NCBI GenBank assembly: GCA_040235375.1
Contig: JBECKQ010000403.1
Span: 1-45,933 of the forward strand
Direction: 5' to 3'
Source: JBECKQ01 sp040235375
Lineage (GTDB): Bacteria; Planctomycetota; Phycisphaerae; UBA1845
DNA: 45,933 bases
The notes beneath the pieces are model-generated. The model saw only the letters and a program-made list of their open reading frames with translations, was not told the origin of the DNA and made no database searches. The first letter of the stretch is position 1; the number at the start of each line of letters is the position of its first letter. Of this stretch, positions 8,246 to 16,229 are shown in pieces. Both the position numbers and the translations under genes were made by a program.

Positions 8246-9331
8246 ATGAAGAATCTACCGTCCATCATTGCCGCCGTTGTCCTGGCGGCCGTCTTGGTGC
8301 TGTTCGCCTGCACGTATCAGGTCCGCTCGACCGAGGTGGCGATCCTGAAGACGTTCGGCCAGGTGAACCGGGAGCCGATCGAGATCACCGACGCCGACAC
8401 GAGCTTCTTCGCGGGGTTGCACTTCAAGTGGCCCTGGCCGATCCAGAGCGTGGAGAAGTACGACAAGCGGCTTCGCCTGCTGGAGGACCGCATCGAAGAG
8501 ACGCCGACGCGCGACAGCAAGCAGATCATCGTCACGACGTACGCAATCTGGAAAATCAGCGATCCCTATCGCTTCCACACGCGATACCAGACGGTGGAGG
8601 CGGGGGAGGCGGCCCTTCGCGATCGGCTGCGCAGCTACAAGAAGGCGGTGATCGGCGGTCACGATTTCTCCGACTTCGTTTCCACGGAGAAGGAGCAGCG
8701 CAAGCTCAAGGAAATCGAAGCGCAAATCCTGAACGCCGTGCGCACGGGCGAAACCGAACCGGCGGCGGAAGTACAAACCGCCGAGGCCACGCCATCGAAA
8801 GACGCGCCGACAAACCTTACGAGAGAATTCGGCATCGCGATCGAGTCGTTCGGCATCAAGCAGCTCACGCTGCCGAAGAGCGTCACCGAAGCGGTCTTCA
8901 CGACGATGAAGACGACGCAGGAGATCAAGGCGCAAAAGTACAAGGCCGAGGGCAGAGCCGAAGCCCAGAAGATCGTGGCGCGGGCGAACGAAGCCCGCGA
9001 GCGCATCATGTCGGTGGTGGACCGAAAGGTCAAAGGCATTGAAGGCGATGCACAGGCACAGATCGGCGTGATCTACAAGGAGTTCCGCGACCACGAGGAC
9101 CTGAAGATCTTCCTGGACAAGCTCACGGCGCTCAAGGAGATCATCCGCAATCGCGCGGAGATCATCATGGATACGGAGTTCGTGCCGGCCGACATCTTCG
9201 ACGAACAGAAACGGCTCGAAGGCATCCAGTCTGCCAAGACCGAAGTGGAAGCGGCAACGGCGGCCAGTAACGCGGAAGCGCCGTCGGCGCTGATCGGCCC
9301 GGAGAGCACCAAGGGAAGCACCGGCCAATGA
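8246..9331 (+). CDS. SPFH/HflC-type protein
   Basis: The ATG at 8246 has GGAGAG 8 nt upstream and gives 361 residues; an alternative GTG at 8204 overlaps the previous stop but would add a poor leader. One N-terminal helix (residues ~5-22) is followed by an SPFH domain starting YQVRSTEVAILKTFGQVN, with LHFKWPWPIQSVEKYDKR, the conserved membrane-proximal motif of HflC. A linker of about 20 Ala/Glu/Thr residues near 168-190 interrupts the SPFH core. The C-terminal part holds the HflC-like run of charged helices (EIKAQKYKAEGRAEAQKIVARANEA, about 226-250, given here as a family landmark). In E. coli, HflC pairs with HflK to modulate FtsH; here it would pair with one or both flanking HflK-like proteins. 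The next gene overlaps by ATGA, indicating translational coupling. Confidence 0.9.
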   Translation: MKNLPSIIAAVVLAAVLVLFACTYQVRSTEVAILKTFGQVNREPIEITDADTSFFAGLHFKWPWPIQSVEKYDKRLRLLEDRIEETPTRDSKQIIVTTYAIWKISDPYRFHTRYQTVEAGEAALRDRLRSYKKAVIGGHDFSDFVSTEKEQRKLKEIEAQILNAVRTGETEPAAEVQTAEATPSKDAPTNLTREFGIAIESFGIKQLTLPKSVTEAVFTTMKTTQEIKAQKYKAEGRAEAQKIVARANEARERIMSVVDRKVKGIEGDAQAQIGVIYKEFRDHEDLKIFLDKLTALKEIIRNRAEIIMDTEFVPADIFDEQKRLEGIQSAKTEVEAATAASNAEAPSALIGPESTKGSTGQ

Positions 9332-10605
9332 CACACGCACATTCACACGGCCCTTACGACGCTGCGGCGGATGCTCCGCTTGACGCCGGCAACCAGTCGC
9401 TGGCCAACGCGCTGCGGGCGAGCTTCCGAATCCTGAAGTTCGTGATGTTCGTGCTGGTTGTGCTGTACTGCTTCAGCGGCTTGCAGTGCATCAATCAGCA
9501 CGAGCAGGCGGTGGTGTTTCGGTTCGGCCGGCTGCTGCCGGAGGTGCGGGAGCCGGGCCTGTCGTGGGCGTTTCCGTACCCGATCGACGAGACGCTGCGG
9601 TTCCCGACAAAGCGGGCGAATCAGTTCCTCTACAAGGGACACTGGCCGAAAATGAGGCCGGAGGAGGAGGCCCAATCGCTGGGCGCCGTCCGCGCGGCCG
9701 GTGGGCTCGATCCGGCGCTGGACGGGGCGCTGCTGACGGCGGATCGCGGGATAGCCCACGTCCAGTGGAAGGTCACGTACCGGGTGGACGACCTGCGCAA
9801 ATACGTGTTGCACGTGGCGGACGAGAAAGTGGAGGACGCCCAGCAGCTCATTCAAACCGTGCTGGACAAGGCGGCGATCGAAGTCGTCTCGCAGTACGGC
9901 GCCGAGGCCGCCACGCGGGGCAGAACGGCGGAGGTCGCCGCGGCGGTGAAGGGCAGGATCAACGAGGCGTTGGCCGACCTCAACACGGGGCTTCTCGTGG
10001 AGACGCTGGACATCCCACGATCGTCCGTGCCCGGGCCGACCATCGCCGCGTTCGACGCCGTAACCACCGCGGAGAACACCAAGCAGAAAGACATTCGCGA
10101 GGCGCAGCAGAGGGCGGACGACATTCTGAACGGAACGGCGGGCGCCGCGTACGAGTCGTTGCTGGCCAAGCTCGATGAACGCGACGTGGCCCGGCAGGAG
10201 AAGAACGACAAGCAGGTCGCCGAGCTCGACAAAGAGATCGACGAGATGCTGGACGACGAGGTGGCCGGTCTCGCCGGAGAGAAGATCCGCGAGGCGAACG
10301 CCTACTACACGCAGACGGTGCAGGGCATTCAAGGTGAGGTCGAGGAGTACAAAGCGGTTCTCGATGAGTACCTCCGGGCGCCCCGCCTGTTCGTGAACCG
10401 GATGTGGGAGCAGACACGGCGGGAGATTCTGCAACGCGACGGCGTTCGGAAACGCTTCCTGGCGAAGAACGTGGACGAGGTGAGGTTGAAAATCGGCCCG
10501 GATCCGCTTCAGCGCGACATCGACGAGCGGCTCAGGCTCCGGAAGGAAGCGGAGGAGCACCGGTTCGAGACGAAGAAGAACGTGCAGATGATCCTATCGG
10601 AGTAA
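9328..10605 (+). CDS. Second SPFH/HflK-type protein with long coiled-coil C terminus
   Basis: This 425-residue protein overlaps the previous gene by four bases (ATGA). Its N terminus is His-rich (MTHAHSHGPY), followed by one helix (residues ~34-53) and an SPFH domain opening INQHEQAVVFRFGRLLPEV. The segment GLSWAFPYPIDETLRFPT matches the HflK/HflC membrane-proximal strand. From about residue 265 it is strongly charged and helical, with runs such as KNDKQVAELDKEIDEMLDDE, and probably forms long coiled coils. It differs from the first SPFH protein of the operon by lacking the polytopic N-terminal domain. Having two HflK-like and one HflC-like subunits in one operon suggests a hetero-oligomeric ring of mixed composition. 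The SPFH fold assignment is firm; the assembly is inference. Confidence 0.88.
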   Translation: MTHAHSHGPYDAAADAPLDAGNQSLANALRASFRILKFVMFVLVVLYCFSGLQCINQHEQAVVFRFGRLLPEVREPGLSWAFPYPIDETLRFPTKRANQFLYKGHWPKMRPEEEAQSLGAVRAAGGLDPALDGALLTADRGIAHVQWKVTYRVDDLRKYVLHVADEKVEDAQQLIQTVLDKAAIEVVSQYGAEAATRGRTAEVAAAVKGRINEALADLNTGLLVETLDIPRSSVPGPTIAAFDAVTTAENTKQKDIREAQQRADDILNGTAGAAYESLLAKLDERDVARQEKNDKQVAELDKEIDEMLDDEVAGLAGEKIREANAYYTQTVQGIQGEVEEYKAVLDEYLRAPRLFVNRMWEQTRREILQRDGVRKRFLAKNVDEVRLKIGPDPLQRDIDERLRLRKEAEEHRFETKKNVQMILSE

Positions 10606-10624
10606 TCCCGCAGCATCGTCGATC

Positions 10625-11833
10625 ATGGCCAGGCACAACATACCAGTCATACAAACGGTCGGTCTGACGAAAGTCTTCAAGGACTTCTGGCGCCGCCCGC
10701 GCGTGGCGGCCGTCTCCGACCTCAACCTCGAGATTCAGCCGGGCGAGGTGTTCGGGCTGCTGGGCCCGAACGGCTCCGGCAAGAGCACGACGATCAAGCT
10801 GATCCTCGGCCTGCTGTATCCGACGCGGGGGCGGATTTCGGTGTTCGGCCGGCCCCCCACCGACGTTGCGGTGAAGAAGCGCATCGGCTATCTGCCGGAG
10901 GAATCGTACCTGTATCGTTTTCTGGACGCACGCGAGACGCTCGACTTCTACGGGCGGCTGTTTCGGCAGCACGGGCGCGTGCGACACGACCGCGTCGACA
11001 TGCTTCTGGAAATGGTGGGCCTTCAGCACGAGGCCAAGCGGAGAATCGGCGAGTATTCCAAGGGCATGGCGCGGCGCATCGGCCTGGCCCAGGCGCTGAT
11101 CAACGATCCCGAGTTCCTGATACTGGATGAGCCGACCTCCGGGCTGGACCCGATCGGCACGAGGCAGATCAAGGACGTGATCCGGCGCCTTGGCGACATG
11201 GGCAAGACGATCCTTCTCTCGAGTCACCTGCTGGCGGACGTAGAAGACGTGTGCGACCGCGTGAGCATCCTCTACGGCGGCACGCAACGAGCGGCCGGCG
11301 ATATCCGCGAGCTGCTCAGCCAGAACGACATGACGCAGATCACGACGGAGCGTCTTTCGCCGGAGACGATCGAGCAGGTGCGGGCGCTGCTGCAACGGAT
11401 CGAGTCGAAGGACATCGTAAGCGTCAGCGCGCCGCGCGACCGGCTGGAGACCCTGTTCCTCAAGATCGTACACGAGGCGCAGGCGGCGAAGGTGGCAACG
11501 TCGGGCGTGGCCGAGGCCGGGGCGATCCCCGAGTTTCTGGGCACGTCCACCAGCACCGGCGACGACCTCATCCGTTCGCTGATGGAGGCGGCGGGCCGCG
11601 AAGCGCCGGTGGGGCCGATCGCGATTCACACCGAACAGACCGAGCCACAGTCCTCGCAGCAGGTACTCGACCAACTGTTGCGCGGGGGCGAGGAATCGGA
11701 AGGCGAACAGGCTGAGCCGGCGCCGCCGGAGAAGGCGGAACAACCCGTGGAATCGCGGCCGCGCAAGCAGGTGACGGCGGATCGCAAGCTGATCGACGAT
11801 CTCTTGGGCCGCAAGCAAAACAAGAACGACTGA
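10625..11833 (+). CDS. ABC-2 type transporter ATP-binding protein with C-terminal extension
   Basis: The 402-residue protein starts 19 bp after the third SPFH gene. The nucleotide-binding domain fills residues ~8-225. It has Walker A GPNGSGKST (48-56), a PEES sequence in the Q-loop position, the signature YSKGMARRIGLAQAL (144-158), Walker B FLILDEP (164-170) with D-loop SGLD, and an H-loop in SSHLLADVEDVCD. The remaining ~175 residues form an accessory region ending in a charged Glu/Ala/Pro-rich tail, longer than in typical NosF/CcmA-like ATPases, where ~230-310 residues are usual. It energises the permease whose ATG overlaps its TGA (position 11833), and possibly also the paralogous permease at 4931-5899. 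Exporter function and substrate are not readable from the sequence. Confidence 0.93.
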   Translation: MARHNIPVIQTVGLTKVFKDFWRRPRVAAVSDLNLEIQPGEVFGLLGPNGSGKSTTIKLILGLLYPTRGRISVFGRPPTDVAVKKRIGYLPEESYLYRFLDARETLDFYGRLFRQHGRVRHDRVDMLLEMVGLQHEAKRRIGEYSKGMARRIGLAQALINDPEFLILDEPTSGLDPIGTRQIKDVIRRLGDMGKTILLSSHLLADVEDVCDRVSILYGGTQRAAGDIRELLSQNDMTQITTERLSPETIEQVRALLQRIESKDIVSVSAPRDRLETLFLKIVHEAQAAKVATSGVAEAGAIPEFLGTSTSTGDDLIRSLMEAAGREAPVGPIAIHTEQTEPQSSQQVLDQLLRGGEESEGEQAEPAPPEKAEQPVESRPRKQVTADRKLIDDLLGRKQNKND

Positions 11834-13221
11834 TGGGAAACGTCTGGGCGATCGCGAGGCAGACCATCGCGGAAAGCGTCCGCATGCGGATCGCGATCTT
11901 CTTCGTCATCGTGATCGCGGTCCTGGTGCTCGGGCTGCCGTTCGCGGCGCGCGGCGATAGCTCCACCAGCGGCGCCGTGCAGTCTTTTCTGGCCTATTCG
12001 ATCGCGGCGACGACGTTTCTGCTCTCGTGTCTGACGATCTTCCTGGTGAAGTCGCTGTCCAGCGATCTGGCCGACCGGCAGATCCTGACGCTGATGTCCA
12101 AGCCGCTGGCCCGCTGGCAGTACGTCCTGGGCAAGTGGATAGGCATCGTCGCGTTGAACATGGTGATTCTGGTCGTCTCCGGGGGCGTGATCTATGGCAT
12201 GACCCGGCTGCTGGCGACGCGGCCGCCGCGCGATGAATGGGACGCCGAACGGCTGAAGAACCAGATCCTCACGGCGCGGCACGCGTCGAAATTCAAGGTG
12301 CCGGACTTCACCGGCGAAGCCAACACGGTCTACGAGCGGCAGCTCGAACAGGGCGTCTACGCGGGAATCGACAATCTTAATCCGGACAAGGAGAAGGCGC
12401 GGATTCGCGCGGAAATCGAAAAACGCTGGCGGTCGGTGTTCCCCGGAGAGTCGCGGGAATTCGAATTCTCCGACGTGCTGTGCAGGCGCAGCCGGGACAA
12501 CATGGTCCACCTCCAGTACGAGCACCGCGTCTACAACTACCCGCCGGACGAGATCATCCGCTATCAATGGTTCTTCGGGGACCCGGCCAAGGATACGGAG
12601 CAATACCAGGTGCCGCGGCGCGACATGCGGGAGCGCAAGCACACCGTTCCCGTTCCGGCGGACGCAGTGGCGTCGGACGCCACGTTCCGGGCGGTGTTCG
12701 TCAACGTGAATCCGTACATGTCGATGGGCGAGCCCCAGTATCTCAATACCGTCATGTTTGAGGGAGATGACGCGGTCGAGCTTCTCTTCTCGGTGGGTTC
12801 GTTTGGAGCGAACCTCGTGCGCGAACTGGCGCTGGTGGGCTGCCGACTGTTGTTCCTGGCGGCGGTGGCCGTGCTGGCGGCCACAATGTTCTCGTTTCCG
12901 GTGGCGTGCCTGGCGACGTTCACGATTTACGCGCTGGCGGCGCTACGGGGATTTCTGGGCGAGGCGCTCCAGTTCATGCCGGATGAAGGGGCGGTGGGAT
13001 TCCTGACCCGCTCATTCCAGTATTTCCTTCACGCGGTTTACTTCGTGATTCCGAATTTCGGCAAGGTCAACGGCCTGCCGCTGCTCGTGGACGGGCGGAA
13101 CGTCACGCTGAAGTGGGTGCTGATGGGCGTGGGCAATCTCGTTCTGATCAAGACGACGATCGTGCTGCTGGTGGCGTGCCTGATCTTCCAGCGGCGGGAA
13201 GTCTCCGAGGTGTCCGTGTAG
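11833..13221 (+). CDS. ABC-2 type permease with large soluble insertion
   Basis: The 462-residue permease overlaps the ATPase stop codon by one base (TGATG). About three helices lie in residues 15-122 and about four in residues ~325-460. Between them is a ~190-residue hydrophilic domain (roughly 125-315) that should face the periplasm, with motifs such as EFEFSDVLCRRS and NYPPDEIIRYQWFFGDP. The paralogue at 4931-5899 lacks this domain. Shared landmarks of the two are LTLMSKPLAR, LGKWIG and a terminal FQRREV. The inserted domain is a candidate for substrate or partner contact. Functionally it is inferred to be the membrane half of the exporter formed with the preceding ATPase. Confidence 0.9.
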   Translation: MGNVWAIARQTIAESVRMRIAIFFVIVIAVLVLGLPFAARGDSSTSGAVQSFLAYSIAATTFLLSCLTIFLVKSLSSDLADRQILTLMSKPLARWQYVLGKWIGIVALNMVILVVSGGVIYGMTRLLATRPPRDEWDAERLKNQILTARHASKFKVPDFTGEANTVYERQLEQGVYAGIDNLNPDKEKARIRAEIEKRWRSVFPGESREFEFSDVLCRRSRDNMVHLQYEHRVYNYPPDEIIRYQWFFGDPAKDTEQYQVPRRDMRERKHTVPVPADAVASDATFRAVFVNVNPYMSMGEPQYLNTVMFEGDDAVELLFSVGSFGANLVRELALVGCRLLFLAAVAVLAATMFSFPVACLATFTIYALAALRGFLGEALQFMPDEGAVGFLTRSFQYFLHAVYFVIPNFGKVNGLPLLVDGRNVTLKWVLMGVGNLVLIKTTIVLLVACLIFQRREVSEVSV

Positions 13222-13276
13222 TATTGAATGGCTCGATGACGCGAGAAGCGAGCCGCCGAAACAAGCGCAGGACAGC

Positions 13277-15301
13277 ATGACCCAGGCGACTGCCTCCAAG
13301 ATGGAAGCCTATCTCACGTCGCGCCAGCAAGCGCGTCGCAGAGACATGCTCGTGCGCGCCATCGCACTGGTGTGCGTGGTCGGGCTGATCGTCGGCGCGG
13401 GGCTCTTGGTCAGGCCGATGAACAAGATGCGGCTGACGAACGAAATCGTTCTGGATGACAAGGCGGTCGAGGGTCTGCCGCCGGACATTGCCCTGATGAC
13501 GAAAACCGGCACGTTGCGGGCGCTGGCCATCGATGCGGCCTTCGTTCGCCTCGAACAGTTAAAGGAGGACAATCGCTTTTACGAGCTGATGCAGCTTTCC
13601 GACTGGCTGTGCAAGCTGGCGCCGCGGTACGCCTCGGTCTGGCAGTATTCCGCGTGGAATATGGCGTACAACATCTCCGTCTGCCAGTACACGCCGGAAG
13701 CGCGGTGGCTGTGGGTCAGCAACGGCATCGAGAACCTGCGCAACCGTGGGCTGCGGTTCAATCCCAAGTCCGTCTCGTTGTACAAGGAGCTGGCGTGGAT
13801 ATTCATCCACAAGATCGGCGACAAGCTGGATGACTATCACTGGGCGTACAAGCGAGAACTGGCCGTGCAGATGGAGAACATTCTCGGCGAACCGCCGGTG
13901 GTGGTCACTGAGGATGACACCGTGCGCGAGTTCCGCAAAATCGCCGAGGCGCCGCGCGCTCTGGATGCGTGGATCGGGAGCGATCCGGAGGCGGCCCGGC
14001 TGGTCGCGGACCTCGCGGCCGTCAAGCTCGAGCCGAACGAAACGCTGCTGCACTTCATCGCCAGCCAGATGCGAACGCGGACGAACACGGCCGAATACGC
14101 GGGGGAGGGGGCGGAGCCAACGGCGCCGGAGGACCTGACGACCCGGCGGCTGGCGCTGCTTCGCGACCAAAAGCGGACCGATACGATCGAGACGTTCGTG
14201 GCCGCGGTACGGGCGAAAGTGCTCCGCGAGAAGCTGAACATGGACCCCGCGTGGATGTACGGCCTGATGAAGCAGTACGGGCCGATCGATTGGCGCAGTC
14301 CGTACGCCCATTCGCTCTACTGGGCCACGTACGGCGAGCACATCACGAAGGGGCTGGAGATCAACGATCCAGCCGACGAGATGAACACCGTACGGTTCAT
14401 CTTCTTCTCGCTGGAGAACCTGGCGCGGGCGGGAAAGATCGTCCTGGAGCCGAACTTCGAGCAGCCGAACCGGTCTTTCATGAACATGCTGCCCGACCTG
14501 CGATTCATCCGCCACATGCACGAGGCGTACATCAAGTTCGGCAAGCAGGAATTCGGCGACGATCCGCGGTACGTCGAGGGGACGGCGGGGCCGAACTATA
14601 AGTCCGGCCACGTCAACTTCCTGATTTCGTCGATCCGCCAGTTGTACCTCGAAGGCGGCGACAAGAACATCGAGGAAGCGAAGGGCTATTACTTCTACCT
14701 TCGGGAGTACGACCGCGACGAGAACGGAAGAGTCAAGCCGCAGTACGACCAGCCGTTCGAGAAATTCGTGTTCGACAAGATGTACGAATCGCTCGACACG
14801 TCGATCGACGCGCGGGCGTTCATCGGCGACCTGCTCCGTCGCTCGCTTGAGAACCTGGCGGACGGCGACGTCGAGCGCAGCGTCGCCCACTTCAACGAGG
14901 CGAAGAAGTGGTGGAACTACTACATGCGCGACACGAAGACCGACGCCACGGCGCGACGCAAGCTCGAACCGATCGGCGTCATGCGCCGCGACGTAACGGA
15001 AGACGTCATGACCATGCCGCCGCAGCCGTGGGGGCTGGCGGAAGGTCGCGGGTACTCCCTGCTGCAAAAAGCGCGCCTGTGGCGGTCGCTCGATCTGCCC
15101 ACGCGGCAGGCGCTCTACGACAAGATTAAGCCAGCCATCGAAGCCTTTGCCAAGGAGCACGATCCACCGCTGGACCCGGCCAAGATCCTGCCCACGCCGC
15201 CCGGCATGGAGGAGTATCGCAAGAATCCGGATCGCGTCCTGAAGGAGTTGCGGTACATCGACCCCACGGTCTCGACCGGAGAGAAGATCGACATGAAATA
15301 G
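13277..15301 (+). CDS. Membrane-anchored helical (TPR-like) protein of unknown function
   Basis: This 674-residue protein is last in the operon, 55 bp after the permease. It has a cytoplasmic N terminus rich in Arg, one helix (residues ~25-45), and a long helical extracytoplasmic part. The first 300 residues look like irregular TPR-type repeats, e.g. FYELMQLSDWLCKLAPRY followed by ASVWQYSAWNMAYNISV, with many Trp/Tyr at helix contacts. No catalytic motif was recognised. I know of no characterised homologue; the name is descriptive only. The position at the end of the SPFH/ABC operon suggests it is the periplasmic partner of the complex. A weak stem followed by TTTT occurs about 15-55 bp after its stop codon. 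Confidence 0.8.
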   Translation: MTQATASKMEAYLTSRQQARRRDMLVRAIALVCVVGLIVGAGLLVRPMNKMRLTNEIVLDDKAVEGLPPDIALMTKTGTLRALAIDAAFVRLEQLKEDNRFYELMQLSDWLCKLAPRYASVWQYSAWNMAYNISVCQYTPEARWLWVSNGIENLRNRGLRFNPKSVSLYKELAWIFIHKIGDKLDDYHWAYKRELAVQMENILGEPPVVVTEDDTVREFRKIAEAPRALDAWIGSDPEAARLVADLAAVKLEPNETLLHFIASQMRTRTNTAEYAGEGAEPTAPEDLTTRRLALLRDQKRTDTIETFVAAVRAKVLREKLNMDPAWMYGLMKQYGPIDWRSPYAHSLYWATYGEHITKGLEINDPADEMNTVRFIFFSLENLARAGKIVLEPNFEQPNRSFMNMLPDLRFIRHMHEAYIKFGKQEFGDDPRYVEGTAGPNYKSGHVNFLISSIRQLYLEGGDKNIEEAKGYYFYLREYDRDENGRVKPQYDQPFEKFVFDKMYESLDTSIDARAFIGDLLRRSLENLADGDVERSVAHFNEAKKWWNYYMRDTKTDATARRKLEPIGVMRRDVTEDVMTMPPQPWGLAEGRGYSLLQKARLWRSLDLPTRQALYDKIKPAIEAFAKEHDPPLDPAKILPTPPGMEEYRKNPDRVLKELRYIDPTVSTGEKIDMK

Positions 15302-15315
15302 GCCGAGGCGAAAGG

Positions 15316-15356
15316 CACCCGCCGCGCGGTGTCCGCCGCGGGTGGCGCGCGCTTTT
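15316..15356 (+). terminator. Possible terminator of the SPFH/ABC operon
   Basis: CACCCGC (15316-15322) can pair with GCGGGTG (15338-15344), but eight GC-rich bases separate the stem from the TTTT at 15353-15356. The arrangement is imperfect, so this is a weak call. Confidence 0.3.
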
Positions 15357-15358
15357 GT

Positions 15359-15392
15359 GGTACGGTCTGGCGCAGCGAGCAAAGCGTAGCGC
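15359..15392 (-). repeat. Dispersed short repeat, copy 1
   Basis: On the minus strand this reads GCTACGCTTTGCTCGCTGCG then CCAGACCGTACC. The copy at 26764-26792 is nearly identical apart from a 4-base deletion (TGCT) and two substitutions. Both copies lie in intergenic DNA near gene 3' ends. Confidence 0.6.
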
Positions 15393-15502
15393 CGCCACGC
15401 CGTGGACTCGCGTTTGTGGATCGCCAAGCATGCAACCTTGGCCTGTTCCTGGGGGCCAGAGCAAAGCACTCAATGTCTGCAATTGAGCAACGATGTTGCG
15501 TG

Positions 15503-16018
15503 CTATCGCCTGCGGCTGGCAACGAACTCGACGAGTCCGCCGATGCGCTCGCAGACGAAACCGCGGAAAGTTTCCGCGGTCAGATCGCGTGTTCGAAGAC
15601 TCGGGCCGCTGGCGGCGAGACCGGCGGGGTCCTGCTGCGAGTAGCTGGTCTGCTGGAACGCGATGGCGTTGGACATCACGGTGCCGTCCAGGCGGAGGCC
15701 GGCGCCGCCATACTCGATCACGATTCTGACACCGCGGCCGCCTTGCAGAAGATCGTCCGCCGTCAGGCTGAGGCCGACGCCCCTTGACTGGTACTTTGCC
15801 TTCAGCTCTTCAAAGACGGGAATGAGCTTGTCGCGAAAGAGGAGACGGGTGGCGTCGAGCGGGCTCGGCGGCTCCCCTGCGCCGGCTGATCCGGCATCGG
15901 CCGGCTGCGTCTGGAGCAATGCATCGAGCGCCTCCTCGGCACTGCCGCCACTCACCGTTCTGGTAAAGCCCCTGCGAAGGACGGTGTCCAGATTCACCGG
16001 ATTGCTCGTTTGAGACAT
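15503..16018 (-). CDS. Hypothetical protein, 171 residues
   Basis: The ATG at 16018 is preceded on the minus strand by GAGGAG with 6-nt spacing, better than the TTG two codons upstream. The product (MSQTSNPVNLDTVLRRGF...) is soluble, with no signal peptide or helix. Residues ~55-120 look like an alpha/beta domain (LLFRDKLIPVFEELKAKYQ, then GLSLTADDLL and VRIVIEYGGAGLRLDGTV). I do not recognise the family. It is convergent with the end of the SPFH/ABC operon and divergent from the secreted nuclease-fold gene at 16230, 211 bp away, so it is probably transcribed alone. Confidence 0.7.
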   Translation of the reverse strand: MSQTSNPVNLDTVLRRGFTRTVSGGSAEEALDALLQTQPADAGSAGAGEPPSPLDATRLLFRDKLIPVFEELKAKYQSRGVGLSLTADDLLQGGRGVRIVIEYGGAGLRLDGTVMSNAIAFQQTSYSQQDPAGLAASGPSLRTRDLTAETFRGFVCERIGGLVEFVASRRR

Positions 16019-16229
16019 TGACAACTCCTCGTACGGCGCGATCGTCCGCGCGCCGCAGCAGACGAGCGAGGCCGGAAGGCTGCGCGCGGCGATACGTTTC
16101 GGGTCGGATGCCGTCGACGGCCACTTGAGGTAAACGCTGCGGCGCCGCCTGTGACGCCGTTGAAGCGATGACAGAGTGGCGGCGTTCCGTTATGATGGGC
16201 CGCTTCAACCTCGTTATCGGAGCAAAACC

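Noticed and set aside
13559..15469. 636-codon minus-strand frame opposite the bitopic protein gene
   Set aside because: Composition is a mirror of the plus-strand codon bias, with no domain, and it overlaps a gene in a well-supported operon.
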